Of a DNA stretch of 64,000 nucleotides, positions 16,468 to 26,781 are shown piece by piece. The stretch's first letter is position 1. The number at the start of each line of letters is the position of its first letter. The translations under genes and the position numbers were made by a program. The notes beneath the pieces were generated by a model. That model had not been told where the DNA came from. It ran no database searches and saw only the letters and a list, made by a program, of their open reading frames with translations. The stretch is from Achromobacter sp. HZ34 (GTDB lineage: Bacteria > Pseudomonadota > Gammaproteobacteria > Burkholderiales > Burkholderiaceae_B), in NCBI RefSeq assembly GCF_002209485.1, contig NZ_NJIX01000005.1, positions 124,001-188,000 of the forward strand. Direction: 5' to 3'.

Positions 16468-17856
16468 CTAGTTGAAGCGCAACCGCATGAAGCTGGCCAC
16501 GCTGGCCAGCGCCGCGAAGGCCGCGCCCAGCCACAGCGCCAGCAATGCCCCTTGCGCGGTGGAGGCATGGAAGCAGGCCGCCACCAGCGCCGCGCCGGTG
16601 GACTGCCCCAGCAGACGCACCGTACCGACCATGCCGGAGGCGCCGCCGCTGCGGGCCGGCGGGGCCGACGTCATCAACGCGCGCACATTGGGCGACTGGA
16701 AGAAGCCGAAGCCGGCGCCGCACAGGGCCATGCGCCAGCAGATGTCGAAGACGCCCGGATTGGCCGGCAGCAGGGCCAACAACATCATGCCCGCGGCCAG
16801 CACCGCCAGGCCGACGCCCGCCAGCATGCCGGCCGAATGGCGATCCGACAGGCGCCCGGCCACCGGGCCCAGGGCCGCCACCAGCACGGGCCAGGGCGTG
16901 ATCAGGAAGCCCGTCTGCACCTGGGTATAGCCCATGGCGTTCTGCAGCAGGAACGGCAGGGACACGAAGGCCAGCGATTGCGTGGCGAAGGTGCATACCG
17001 AGGTCGCGGCCGAAAGCGCGAACATCGGGCGCTTGAGCAGGTCCACCGCCAGCAGCGGCGCCGGGTGGCCGGCCTGGCGCCGCAACAGCACCAGCAGGCA
17101 GACCAGCGCGGCGATCGCGCTGAACGCGATCATGCGTGGCGGCGCCACGTGGGCGCCCTCGTTCAAGGCGAAGACCAGCAGCGCCAGGAAACCGGCGGCG
17201 AACAGCGCGGCGATGCCGTCGAAGCGATGGCCGCTGCCGACGTTGGCGGGCAGGGACTGAAAGCACAAGCGCAAGGCCACCAGGCCCACGGGCACATTGA
17301 TCAGGAACAGCCAGTGCCAGCTGGCGACCGTCAGGATCAGGGAGGCCACGGTAGGCCCGGCGGCGAAGGAAAATCCCACTACCAGCGAATTCAGTCCGAC
17401 ACCGGCACCCAGCATGCGATCCGAATAGATGTAGCGCAGCATGGCGATATTCGCGCCCATGACGCCCGCGCCGCCCAGCCCCTGCACCACCCGCGCCGCC
17501 ACCAGCCACGGCAAGGTGGGCGACAGGCCGCAGGCCAGCGATGCGATGGTGAACAGCGCCAGGCCAACCACCATCACACGGCGATAGCCGATGATTTCGC
17601 CCAGCGAGGCAAGCGGCAGCAGGGCCGCGACCATGGCCAATTGATAAGCGCTGATGACCCAGACGGAATCGGCCTCGCCCACGCCCAGGTCGCGCGCCAT
17701 GGCCGGCAGCGCGGTATTGGCGATGGCCGTATCCAGGCTGGCCATGCAGACCCCCAGCATCACCGCCAGCGCGGCGCGGCGCCGGTCTTCGGGCGGCAGG
17801 CCCTGTCCTATGGGTAAGTGACTTTGCTGGGAAAACGACAGGCGCGACGCAGGCAT
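16468..17856 (-). CDS. MFS transporter, DHA2-like drug exporter
   Basis: A 462-residue polytopic protein. The first helix carries LDTAIANTALPAMARDLG, as in the DHA2/EmrB-type exporters. The loop between helices 2 and 3 reads GEIIGYRR, and RVVQGLGGAGVMGANIAMLRYIY gives motif C-like features of antiporters. It probably extrudes a drug or metabolite using proton-motive force. The ATG at 17856 has no clear ribosome site. It follows the M81 gene on the same strand after 136 bp that contain a strong GC hairpin, so it may be a separate transcript. Confidence 0.87.
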   Translation of the reverse strand: MPASRLSFSQQSHLPIGQGLPPEDRRRAALAVMLGVCMASLDTAIANTALPAMARDLGVGEADSVWVISAYQLAMVAALLPLASLGEIIGYRRVMVVGLALFTIASLACGLSPTLPWLVAARVVQGLGGAGVMGANIAMLRYIYSDRMLGAGVGLNSLVVGFSFAAGPTVASLILTVASWHWLFLINVPVGLVALRLCFQSLPANVGSGHRFDGIAALFAAGFLALLVFALNEGAHVAPPRMIAFSAIAALVCLLVLLRRQAGHPAPLLAVDLLKRPMFALSAATSVCTFATQSLAFVSLPFLLQNAMGYTQVQTGFLITPWPVLVAALGPVAGRLSDRHSAGMLAGVGLAVLAAGMMLLALLPANPGVFDICWRMALCGAGFGFFQSPNVRALMTSAPPARSGGASGMVGTVRLLGQSTGAALVAACFHASTAQGALLALWLGAAFAALASVASFMRLRFN

Positions 17857-17885
17857 GGAGGTGCAGCTTGATGGAATGGCGGTCG

Positions 17886-17910
17886 GCCCGGCCGCGTTGC
17901 ACGGCCGGGC
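17886..17910 (-). terminator. GC-rich hairpin between M81 and MFS genes
   Basis: Perfect 9-bp arms GCCCGGCCG and CGGCCGGGC flank a 7-nt loop, 83 bp beyond the M81 stop on the minus strand and 30 bp before the MFS start. No U-tract follows, so it is a weak terminator or leader hairpin. Confidence 0.4.
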
Positions 17911-17992
17911 ATGGAGAACACGTAATAGAAGCGGCTAACTGTGTACTCCCGCAACGCCAAGGCTGTCAAACCTGACGGACACCTTGATACGT

Positions 17993-19498
17993 CTACACCG
18001 CGGGCGCCTGTGGGTCGAAGCCGGTTTCCTCCAGCGGGAACAGGGGCCGCGCGCGCTTGGCATAGGGAAAGATCGAATAGTCCGAAGTGGTGACACCCGG
18101 ACTGTCGATCTCCACCAGCCCGCCGGAGATGGGCACGAACACCGGCCGGCAATACATGCGCGACTTCAACAGCAGGAAACGCGCGCGGCGCGGGTCCTCG
18201 CCCAGGCTCTCGAACACGCCCAGGTCCCACGGCTCATGCGGCAGCTCGGACACGACGACCACGGCGGCCCCCATGTCCAGCACCGCGCTGCGGCCCATGC
18301 TCACGCGCATGCCGGTATAAGCCGGCCCCGTGATCACGTACTCGCCGTCGGTAATGGCACGCACGATGCCGCTGGCCTGCATGGGCCGGGCATGGATGCC
18401 GATATTGTCCAGCGGCCGCTTGTTGCCCAGGGGCAGCGTGACGCGCGCGCCGACGCCCGCCGCCGTCATGGCGGCCACCGCTTCCGCATCGCACAGCACG
18501 CCGGCCAGGATGCCGTCCAGGCCGGCCGCCAACGCGGCTTCCAGCACCGCCGTCGTGTCGCACGTCCCGCCGGAATTACAGTTGTCACCGTGATCCAGCA
18601 GCAGCACGGGCTTATCGGTGCCTTGCGCCAGCGCGCCGGCTTCGCGCAGCGAATCCGCCATCGGCGGGCTGCGGTAGACGAAACCGTCGCGATCGTTCCA
18701 GATGCCGCCGGCCAGGCGCGCCGCCGTGCGGTCGGCCAGGGCGTGATCGCCGTCCGCCACTACGATGACGCTGATGCAGGGCTTGGCGATATCGGCCAGG
18801 CCGAAACCGGCCAGCACCGAGGCCGCCACCACGCCATCGCCGGCCGCCTCGGCGGCCTTGGCGGCGGCCACCGCCGCCTGCATGGCGCCCGCGTCGGTGG
18901 CCGAGCGCAAGGTATGCGTCATCAGCGGCAGCCGGCGCCAGGCCATGACCGGGCGGAAGTCGCCGTCCATCATCCGCCACAACAGCCGGCCCGCGTGCTC
19001 GCCGGTCTCGTACATGTCGACGTGCGGATAGGTCTTGAAGCTGACGATGACGTCGGCATTGTCGATGATGGCCGGCGTCACGTTGCCGTGCAGGTCCAGC
19101 GCCACCGCCAGCGGCACACCCGGCGCCGCCTTGCGCACCCGCGCCAGCAGGTCGCCTTCGCCGTCATCGCTGTTCTGCGCGACCATGGCACCGTGCAGGT
19201 CCAGGAAAATTGCCTCGCAGCCGGGTACGGCGGCAAGGATGCGCTCGCACATGGCGTCATAGGCATCGGCGTGGACCGGCCCGCTGGGATTGGCCCAGGC
19301 CGACAGCGGCGTGACCATCTGCGCGCCGCGCGCCCGCGCCAGGTCGATGAAGGCCGACATGGCGGTGCGGCCGCCGTCGTTGTCGCGCAGCGCATCGTCG
19401 CCATACAGGGGGCCGTTGCGACCGAAGGACGCCAGCGGCGTGGGCACCGGCGAGAACGTATTGGTCTCGTGGTTCATGCGGGCGATGAGGACTTTCAT
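17993..19498 (-). CDS. M81 family metallopeptidase (MlrC/DUF1485-type)
   Basis: A 501-residue protein starting MKVLIARMNHETNTFSP, the typical N-terminus of the family, followed by EAIFLDLHGAMVAQN and DLHGNVTPAIIDNAD, where His/Asp residues are likely metal ligands, and LLLDHGDNCNSGG in the C-terminal half. Family members include microcystinase C, which degrades linearised microcystin; most others have unknown amide substrates. ATG 19498 overlaps the stop of the M20 hydrolase gene as ATGA, so the two enzymes are coupled and follow the ABC importer genes. It probably acts in the cytosol on the imported compound. Confidence 0.87.
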   Translation of the reverse strand: MKVLIARMNHETNTFSPVPTPLASFGRNGPLYGDDALRDNDGGRTAMSAFIDLARARGAQMVTPLSAWANPSGPVHADAYDAMCERILAAVPGCEAIFLDLHGAMVAQNSDDGEGDLLARVRKAAPGVPLAVALDLHGNVTPAIIDNADVIVSFKTYPHVDMYETGEHAGRLLWRMMDGDFRPVMAWRRLPLMTHTLRSATDAGAMQAAVAAAKAAEAAGDGVVAASVLAGFGLADIAKPCISVIVVADGDHALADRTAARLAGGIWNDRDGFVYRSPPMADSLREAGALAQGTDKPVLLLDHGDNCNSGGTCDTTAVLEAALAAGLDGILAGVLCDAEAVAAMTAAGVGARVTLPLGNKRPLDNIGIHARPMQASGIVRAITDGEYVITGPAYTGMRVSMGRSAVLDMGAAVVVVSELPHEPWDLGVFESLGEDPRRARFLLLKSRMYCRPVFVPISGGLVEIDSPGVTTSDYSIFPYAKRARPLFPLEETGFDPQAPAV

Positions 19499-20796
19499 GC
19501 GGCGGCCCCGTGGGCCTGGGATTGGCCTGCCGTGCTGGCCGCCGTCTGCGCCACGCCCGCCTTGCTCAGCATGGCCTGCAGCAGCACGTTGCAGCCGGCT
19601 TCCAGGTGTTCGGGCTTGGCGTCCTCGATTTCGTTGTGGCTGATGCCATCCTTGCACGGCACGAAAATCATGGCGGTGGGCGCCACGCGCGCCAGGTAGA
19701 CGGCATCGTGGCCCGCGCCGCTGACCACGTCCATGGCCGACAGCCCGAGGGCGCGCGCGCCCTCGCCCAGCATGCCGATGAGCTCCGGCGCGAAAGCCTG
19801 CGGCGGGAAATAGACCACCTCGCGCAGATCCATGGCCACGCCACCGGGAACGGCCGCGATACCTGCACGCAGGGCCGCGGCCATGCGGTCCAGGGTGGCG
19901 TCGTCGGCGGCGCGCAGGTCCACCGTCATCTTCACCTGGCCGGGGATCACGTTCCGGGAGTTCGGATAGGTATCCAGGCAGCCCACCGTACCGCGCGCGT
20001 GCGGCGCATGGTCCAGTGCGATGCGATTGACCAACTTCACGACATCGGCGGCAGCCAGCAAGGCGTCATGGCGCAAGGCCATGGGCGTGGGGCCGGCATG
20101 GGCTTCCATGCCCGTGATGGTGAGGTCGTACCAGCGTTGTCCCAAGGCGCCCTGCACCAGCCCGATGACGATGTCCGCCGCTTCCAGTACGGGGCCCTGC
20201 TCGATGTGGGCTTCGAAGTAGGCAGCCACGGCCTGGCCGCCCACGGCGTCGGCGCCGGCATAGCCGATGTCCTGCAAGGCGTTGCGCACGCTGACGCCGT
20301 CGCGGTCCACCGCGTCCAGCGCGTGGTCCAGCGTGAAGGCGCCGGCATACACGCCCGAGCCCATCATCACCGGCACGAAGCGCGAGCCTTCCTCATTGGT
20401 CCATACCGCCACTTCCACCGGCGCCTCGGTGTGGATGCCGTGGTCGTGCAAGGTACGCAGGACTTCGATGCCTGCCAGCACGCCGTAGTTGCCATCGAAC
20501 TTGCCACCGGTCGGCTGCGTGTCGATGTGGCTACCGGCCATGACGGGCGGCAGGTCGGCCCGGCGGCCGGCGCGGCGCATGAACATATTGCCGATGGCAT
20601 CCACGCGTACGCTGCAGCCCAGCTCGCGCGCCCAGCCGGCCACCAGGTCGCGGCCCTGGCGGTCCAGGTCGGTCAGGGCCAGGCGGCGCACGCCGCCCTT
20701 GTCCGTGGCGCCGATGCGCGCCAGCGTCATCAGCGACTCCCACAAGCGCGGGCCATTCACGCGCAACGATTTGGTGTCGGGAAGAGAGATATCCAT
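19495..20796 (-). CDS. M20 family Zn-dependent amidohydrolase (carbamoylase/allantoate type)
   Basis: A 433-residue member of the N-carbamoyl-L-amino-acid hydrolase/allantoate amidohydrolase group. Metal-site motifs are GSHIDTQPTGGKFDGNYGV (near residues 92-110), NEEGSRF and HIEQGPVLE, and the dimerisation domain has GMEAHAGPTPM. It likely hydrolyses a ureido or amide nitrogen. ATG 20796 is preceded by GGAAGG. The gene sits 71 bp after livF on the same strand and overlaps the M81 gene, so it belongs to the importer operon. Confidence 0.88.
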   Translation of the reverse strand: MDISLPDTKSLRVNGPRLWESLMTLARIGATDKGGVRRLALTDLDRQGRDLVAGWARELGCSVRVDAIGNMFMRRAGRRADLPPVMAGSHIDTQPTGGKFDGNYGVLAGIEVLRTLHDHGIHTEAPVEVAVWTNEEGSRFVPVMMGSGVYAGAFTLDHALDAVDRDGVSVRNALQDIGYAGADAVGGQAVAAYFEAHIEQGPVLEAADIVIGLVQGALGQRWYDLTITGMEAHAGPTPMALRHDALLAAADVVKLVNRIALDHAPHARGTVGCLDTYPNSRNVIPGQVKMTVDLRAADDATLDRMAAALRAGIAAVPGGVAMDLREVVYFPPQAFAPELIGMLGEGARALGLSAMDVVSGAGHDAVYLARVAPTAMIFVPCKDGISHNEIEDAKPEHLEAGCNVLLQAMLSKAGVAQTAASTAGQSQAHGAAA

Positions 20797-20867
20797 GATG
20801 TGCCTTCCAGAGTAAAAGTGAAACAAGGACGTGTTGCGCCAGGCGTACCGGGTGGCGGATACGCCGA

Positions 20868-21577
<710 letters not shown>

Positions 21578-21581
<4 letters not shown>

Positions 21582-22360
21582 GCGCGGCCTCCGGTAATCA
21601 TATTGCCCAGGTAGGCCGCGCGCACACGGTCATCGTCGCGGATGGCCGCCGGCGTGCCTTCCACCAGCACCCGGCCCTGCTGCATCACTGTCACCGTGTC
21701 GGAGATGTCCATGACGATGTTCATATTGTGTTCGATCAGCAGGACGGTATGGTCGGCCGCCAGGCCGCGGATCAGCGCCTTCATGCCGTCCAGGTCGTCT
21801 ACGCCCATGCCGGACGTGGGCTCGTCCAGGAAGATGGCGCGCGGTCTTGCGGCCAGCGCCATGCCCACTTCCAGGCGGCGCTGCTGGCCGTGCGACAGGG
21901 CCCCGGCCGCCGTATCCGCGCGGGCGGTCAAGCCCAGGCGTTCGAGGATGGTGTCGGCCAGCTCGGCGATCTCGCGGTGCCGGCCGGGCGCGCGCCACAT
22001 GTCGAAAGCACCGGCGGCGTGCGCGCCTTGCGCGGCCAGGCGCAGGTTTTCCCGGACGTCCAGGTTGGCGAACAGGCTGGTCACCTGGAACGACCGCGCG
22101 ATGCCGCGGCGCACGCGCACGTTGTCCGGTTCATGCGTGACGTCGTGGCCCGCGAACTGGATGGTGCCGGCCGTGATGGGCACGGTGCCGGTCAGGGTAT
22201 GGAACAAGGTGGTCTTGCCGGCACCATTCGGGCCGATGACGGAATGCACGGTGCCGGCGCGCACGCGCAGGTCGACGCCGCCCAGCGCGGTGAACTTGCC
22301 GTAGCGCTTGACCACGCCACGCGCGTCGAGCAATGGCGCGGCGTTTTGATTACCATTCAT
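21578..22360 (-). CDS. livG: Branched-chain-type ABC transporter ATPase
   Basis: A 260-residue LivG-type ATPase. It has Walker A GPNGAGKTT, the LivG-specific GIARSFQ (Q-loop region), and Walker B AIFLDEPTSGM. The signature is LSHGQQRR rather than LSGGQQ, a variant seen in this family. ATG 22360 overlaps the livM stop codon. The longer upstream frame is a shadow of livM. Confidence 0.92.
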
Positions 22361-23418
22361 CTCTCGCCCTCCGGTGCGCCATCGGGTGCCGCCTCGGCGC
22401 GGCCACGCCGCAGCGCGGTCCCGCCCCGTTGCAGCAGTCCCCACAAGCCCTTATGCATGAACAGGCTGACACCGATCAACATCAGGCCCAGCAGCAAAAG
22501 CCAGCGCGGCCACAGCGTCGACAGCCAGTCGGACATCAGCACATAGAACGCCGCGCCCAGCACCGACGCGAACAGGTTGCCGGTGCCGCCGATAACCGTC
22601 ATCACCAGGATCATCTCGCTGGTGTGATACTCGATGTTCGACAGCGGCGCGATACCCGTCATCAAGGCATGGAAGGCGCCGGCCAGGCCCGTCACCGCGC
22701 CGGACAAGGCGAAGGCGGCCAGCTTGAAGCGGCGTGTGTCGTAGCCCACCGCGCTGGCACGCGTTTCATTCTCGCGTATCGCCAGCAAGGTGCGGCCGAA
22801 CACCGATGCCGTGACCCGCTGCAGCAGCCAGAACACCACCAGGAAACACAGCGCCACCAGCGTGTAGAAACGCCAGGGACTGTCCAGCGGCAAGGTCATG
22901 CCGAACAGCGACAAGGGCGGCCGCGGGATATTCAGCAGGCCGTTGTCGCCACCGGTCCAGTCCGGCAGGCTGTAGGCCAGGAAATAGAACATCTGGGCAA
23001 AGGCCAAGGTCAGCATGACAAAGTAAGTGCCGCGCTGGCGGATGGCGAACCAGCCCACGACAGCCGCCGTAAGCGCGCCGGCCACCAGCGCCAGCAGCAC
23101 CGCCAGGGGCAGGCCCAGGCCCGCGCGTGTCATCAGGATGCCCAGGGTATAGCTGCCCATGCCGAAGAAGATGCCCTGGCCGAAAGACAGCAGGCCGGTA
23201 TAACCCAGCAGCAGATTGCAGCCCAGCACCGCCAGCGCGTAGACCAGCACTTCGGTCGCCAGCGTGCCCGAACTCAGGGTCAAAGGCAGGATCAGGACGA
23301 CGGCCAGGGAAAGCCACCAGCCCGACGAAGCGCTGAACGAAGAAACCGCGCGGCCCAGGAATCCGGTGCGTTGCCGCGTGCCGGCGGCGGGGACCGCACT
23401 GCGTTCGGATGTGCTCAT
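22357..23418 (-). CDS. livM: Branched-chain-type ABC transporter permease
   Basis: A 353-residue permease with about nine to ten hydrophobic segments. It has the LivM motifs GYTGLLSFGQGIFFGMGSY (split) and the cytoplasmic EAA-like loop RENETRASAVGYDTRRFKLAAF, followed by GGTGNLFASVLGA. ATG 23418 overlaps the livH stop (TGATG). The C-terminal tail is charged and low-complexity. It pairs with LivH to form the translocation channel. Confidence 0.92.
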   Translation of the reverse strand: MSTSERSAVPAAGTRQRTGFLGRAVSSFSASSGWWLSLAVVLILPLTLSSGTLATEVLVYALAVLGCNLLLGYTGLLSFGQGIFFGMGSYTLGILMTRAGLGLPLAVLLALVAGALTAAVVGWFAIRQRGTYFVMLTLAFAQMFYFLAYSLPDWTGGDNGLLNIPRPPLSLFGMTLPLDSPWRFYTLVALCFLVVFWLLQRVTASVFGRTLLAIRENETRASAVGYDTRRFKLAAFALSGAVTGLAGAFHALMTGIAPLSNIEYHTSEMILVMTVIGGTGNLFASVLGAAFYVLMSDWLSTLWPRWLLLLGLMLIGVSLFMHKGLWGLLQRGGTALRRGRAEAAPDGAPEGER

Positions 23419-24275
23419 CACCCTCTCCCCAGCAAGCCATGCGGGCGCAGCAGCAGCACCGCCGCCATGGCCACGTAGATCATCAGGCGTGCGCCTTCCG
23501 GCCACAGCGTGCTCATCACGCTCTGCACGATACCGATCAAGAGCCCTCCCACCAGCGCACCGGCGAAACTGCCCATGCCGCCGACCACCACGATGACAAA
23601 GGCCACGCCCAGCGCCTCCAGCCCCATGAAGGGATCGACGCCACGGATGGGGGCCGCCAGCGCGCCCGCCAATGCAGCGGTGCCGGCGCCCAGCGCGAAC
23701 ACCAGGCCGAACACGCGAAAGACATTGATCCCCAGCAAGGACACCATCTCCGCCGACTCGCTGCCGGCCCGCACCGCGCTGCCCAGGCGCGTGCCTTCCA
23801 GCAGCCACCACAACAGCAACGCGAACACCGCGGTGAAGGCGATGACGAACAACCGGTACTTGGGATAGATGAAGCCGCCCCACATGACCACGCCCTGCAG
23901 CGCGGCCGGCGTGGCGACGTTGTCGCCCAGCGGCCCCCAGATCAGGATCACCACCTCCTGCAGCACCAGCGCCACCCCCACCGTGATGAGGATGTGGAAC
24001 TCGTGCGGCCGGTCATACACCCGGCGCAACAGCGTGCGCTCGGCCAGCCACGCCAGCACCGCCACCACCAGCGGCACCACGATCAGCGCCAGCCAGAAGT
24101 TCAGCCCCCAGGCGACCGCCTGGTAGCAGAAATAGGCGCCCAGGAGATAGAAGGCGCCATGGGCGAAGTTGACGAAGCGCAGCAGCCCGAAAATGATGGA
24201 CAGGCCGACGGCCAACAGGAAATACAGCATGCCTACGCCGATCCCGTTGACCACCTGCAGCAGGTAGACGTTCAC
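23418..24275 (-). CDS. livH: Branched-chain-type ABC transporter permease
   Basis: A 285-residue permease. Hydrophobic segments, LRFVNFAHGAFYLLGAYF near the N-terminus and the EAA-like loop AVRAGSESAEMVSLLGINV are typical of LivH. A GTG start at 24273-24275 overlaps the binding-protein stop (GTGA). The GGMGSFAGALVGGLLIGIVQ segment near the end is conserved in the family. All operon junctions from livK to livF are overlaps, implying tight stoichiometric coupling. Confidence 0.9.
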   Translation of the reverse strand: MNVYLLQVVNGIGVGMLYFLLAVGLSIIFGLLRFVNFAHGAFYLLGAYFCYQAVAWGLNFWLALIVVPLVVAVLAWLAERTLLRRVYDRPHEFHILITVGVALVLQEVVILIWGPLGDNVATPAALQGVVMWGGFIYPKYRLFVIAFTAVFALLLWWLLEGTRLGSAVRAGSESAEMVSLLGINVFRVFGLVFALGAGTAALAGALAAPIRGVDPFMGLEALGVAFVIVVVGGMGSFAGALVGGLLIGIVQSVMSTLWPEGARLMIYVAMAAVLLLRPHGLLGRG

Positions 24276-25477
24276 AACTTGCAGCCGGTCTGCGCCACGG
24301 GCAGGAAGGATTTGCCAAAGCTGAGAATGTCGGCGTAGTCGTCCTTGTCCTTCATCGCCGACTTGGCCTTGCCCTTCAGCAAGTAGTAATTCTTCAGCAC
24401 CTGGTGGTCTTCGGGACGGATTTCCTCGTCGCCGGTCAGGCCGGTGAACTTCATGCCTTCCAGCACCGGGATGACCTTGGCGGGATCGTCGGAGCCGGCC
24501 TTGATGATGGCGTCGATGAAGATCTTGGTGCAGATGTAGGAACCCGCCAGGCTGTAATTGGGATTGAACTTGAACATCTGCTGCGTGCGCTGGACCAGGT
24601 CCTTGTTGCCGGGCGAGTCGATGCCGTGCCAGTACTGTGCGCCGAAATACACGCCTTCGCACAGATCGGCGCCCAGCGATTCGAACTGCTCCAGTCCGGA
24701 GGCCCAGGCCATCAGGATGGTGGTGTTCTGCTTCATGCCGAAGCTGACCGCCTGGCGCAGCGCGTCCGAGGACTGCGAGCCGAAGTTCAGCAACAGCAGC
24801 ACGTCGGGCTTGGCCGCCATGGCGTTGGTCAGATAGCCGCTGAATTCCTTTTCGGCCAGGGAGTGATAGCTGTTGCCGACGTGCTCGATGCCTTTTTCCT
24901 TGAAGATGTTCTTCGCGGCGTTCAGCAGGCCGTCGCCGAACACGTATTGCGGCGTGATCGTGTACCAGCGCTTGGCCTTGGGCATCTGCTCGATCAGCGG
25001 ACGCACCGTGCGTTCGATGGCGCCAAAGGTGGGCACGGACCAGCGAAAGGTCGACTTGTTGCAGTCCGAACCCGTGATCTCGTCGGCACCGGCGGTGGTG
25101 ATGAACAAAGCGTTGTCCTTCTGCGCCTCCTTGGCCATGGCCAGGGCCTCGGACGACAGGATGCCGCCGGCGAAATAGCGGGCGTTCTTCTGCTGCACCA
25201 GTTCCTGCAGCTTGCGCACGGCGGTGGCGGGCTTGGCTTCGGTATCCAGCAGCGTATAGGCCAGCGGCTTGCCCAGCGCCTTGCCGTATTGCTCGATCGC
25301 CAGCTTCATGCCCAGGTCCGCGAACTTGCCGTTGGCGGCGAAGGCGCCCGACATCGGAACGGGACAGCCAAACTGGATGGTCTGCCCGGCGGCCTGGGCC
25401 AAGGCTGAGCGCATGGAAAGCGTGGCCGGCGCGGCGGCGGCTAAGGCGGCCATTTTCAACAGTTCACGGCGATTCAA
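24272..25477 (-). CDS. livK: Branched-chain-type ABC transporter substrate-binding protein
   Basis: A 401-residue periplasmic receptor of the amino-acid/amide HAAT family. The N-terminus MNRRELLKMAALAAAAP has twin arginines and a hydrophobic core ending near ALAQA, so export may use Tat. Family segments include FGCPVPMSGAFAANGKFADLG and FITTAGADEITGSDC. It is the first gene of the importer-hydrolase operon. The ligand is unknown; the M20 and M81 enzymes downstream suggest a ureide, amide or short peptide. Confidence 0.9.
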   Translation of the reverse strand: MNRRELLKMAALAAAAPATLSMRSALAQAAGQTIQFGCPVPMSGAFAANGKFADLGMKLAIEQYGKALGKPLAYTLLDTEAKPATAVRKLQELVQQKNARYFAGGILSSEALAMAKEAQKDNALFITTAGADEITGSDCNKSTFRWSVPTFGAIERTVRPLIEQMPKAKRWYTITPQYVFGDGLLNAAKNIFKEKGIEHVGNSYHSLAEKEFSGYLTNAMAAKPDVLLLLNFGSQSSDALRQAVSFGMKQNTTILMAWASGLEQFESLGADLCEGVYFGAQYWHGIDSPGNKDLVQRTQQMFKFNPNYSLAGSYICTKIFIDAIIKAGSDDPAKVIPVLEGMKFTGLTGDEEIRPEDHQVLKNYYLLKGKAKSAMKDKDDYADILSFGKSFLPVAQTGCKL

Positions 25478-25763
25478 GGTATTCCCCTAGGCTGGCGCCG
25501 GCGCGATCGGCGACGGCTGTGCTACATGGAAGGACGGGCGCGTCCGTACGTTGCGGCGCGCTCGCGGGCGAGATCCGCCAGGGCCGCGGGTGGAAGCGGC
25601 CCTACGCGGAAGGACTTTCGTACCTATCGCTATTTATCATGATAAATACGACGGAATTGATAATATAGAAGCGTCATTTTCGCCGTCAACCAGGCGCGTA
25701 TCAGGTTAAACCCTGGGCTGCGTATTCCGCCGGCCAGCGCAAATAAAAGGGGAGAAGTAGAAC
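25478..25763. promoter_or_regulatory. Divergent promoter region between livK and gntR
   Basis: 286 bp without a gene. It is GC-rich near livK, with an AT-rich core at about 25625-25675 that contains a perfect 18-bp palindrome and a nearby TTGATAATAT. Both divergent promoters probably lie here. Confidence 0.55.
25631..25648. promoter_or_regulatory. Perfect 18-bp palindrome, probable GntR operator
   Basis: TATTTATCATGATAAATA reads identically on both strands. It sits about midway between the livK start (154 bp) and the gntR start (116 bp), the usual place for autoregulation and control of a divergent operon by a dimeric GntR protein. Confidence 0.6.
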
Positions 25764-26657
25764 ATGGCCCGAGCCGCCCAACGCAGCGCCACCACCACGA
25801 CCGTCGATGCCGGCGCCGCCGGCGTCGGGAAAGGGCCGCGCCGGACGCCGGGCCGTCCCAAACGCGCCGACCTGGTGGCCGAGGAGATCAAGCGCCTGAT
25901 CACTGAGCGTGACCTGAGCCCGGGCGACAAGCTGCCGCGTGAAAGCGAATTGCAGGAGATGTTCGCCGTCAGCAAGAGCACCATGCGCGAGGCCTTGAAA
26001 TCATTGGAAGTGCAGGGGCTGGTCACCATCAGCACGGGGCCCGCCGGCGGCGGACGCATCGTGGAAGTCACGCTGGACCGCACGTTCCAGCTGCTGCAGA
26101 ACTACCTTTTCTTCAAGGAGGTCAGCATCGATGACATCTACACGGTGCGCAAGCTGCTGGAACCGGAACTGGCGGCGGGGGCGGTGCCGCACCTGACCGA
26201 TGCGGACTTCGACGCGCTTGAACACAGCATCGAATGCTGCGATCCGGCGTCCGGCCATACCGCGGACGTCATTGCGCAGCGCAAGGAAGATCTCAACTTC
26301 CACGACATCCTGGCGCTGGCCAATCCCAATAGTTTCTTGCGTTTCACCTGCCAGCTGATCAACGAGATGCTGCGCCAGTTGACGGTGTTCGAGAACGACA
26401 CCCCGCTGCGGACCCAGCGGCGCTTCGGCGATGCCAATGCGACCTTGCATCGGCGCATCACCGTGGCCGCGCGGGCGCGCGATGCCGAGACGGTACGTGC
26501 GCTGATGGCCGAGCATATGCAGGAAGCGTCCGGCTTCGTGAAGCAGCTCAACGGCAAGCTGCGCGGCCGCCTGCTGCTGGATGCCGACATGTCGCGCCGG
26601 GAGACGCCACGGCGCGTGGCGCGCAACACGGCGAAACGGCCGGCCAAGGAGCCGTAG
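25764..26657 (+). CDS. FadR-subfamily GntR transcriptional regulator
   Basis: A 297-residue regulator. After an Ala/Thr-rich N-terminal tail of about 35 residues comes a GntR winged helix (LVAEEIKRLITERDLSPGDKLP, then SKSTMREALKSLEVQGLV), and a C-terminal all-helical FCD domain in which Asp/His residues (NFHDILALA, DANATLHRRI) usually bind a metal and effector. Divergent to the livKHMGF-M20-M81 operon, it most likely represses it. The C-terminus is basic. ATG 25764 follows GGGGAGAAG, a good ribosome site. Confidence 0.9.
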   Translation: MARAAQRSATTTTVDAGAAGVGKGPRRTPGRPKRADLVAEEIKRLITERDLSPGDKLPRESELQEMFAVSKSTMREALKSLEVQGLVTISTGPAGGGRIVEVTLDRTFQLLQNYLFFKEVSIDDIYTVRKLLEPELAAGAVPHLTDADFDALEHSIECCDPASGHTADVIAQRKEDLNFHDILALANPNSFLRFTCQLINEMLRQLTVFENDTPLRTQRRFGDANATLHRRITVAARARDAETVRALMAEHMQEASGFVKQLNGKLRGRLLLDADMSRRETPRRVARNTAKRPAKEP

Positions 26658-26702
26658 CCGGCGCCGGCGTCATGCCGTTGCGCAGCTGCGTCTTCAGGCC
26701 AG

Positions 26703-26766
26703 TGCGCCGATGCGCCCATGCGCCCATGCGCCAGTGCGCCGGTGCGCCGGTGCGCCGGTGCGCCTT
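26703..26766. repeat. Eight tandem copies of an 8-bp unit TGCGCCNN
   Basis: TGCGCC followed by GA, CA, CA, AG, GG, GG, GG and TT runs without interruption. It fills the short gap between the convergent gntR and giant orphan genes, ending 15 bp before the orphan's stop codon on the other strand. Confidence 0.8.
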
Positions 26767-26781
26767 CATGCCTTCCGGCTT

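Noticed and set aside
26703-26766. Possible CRISPR array
   Set aside because: Units are 8 bp with no spacers, and no cas gene is present. None of the tandem repeats in the window has spacer architecture.
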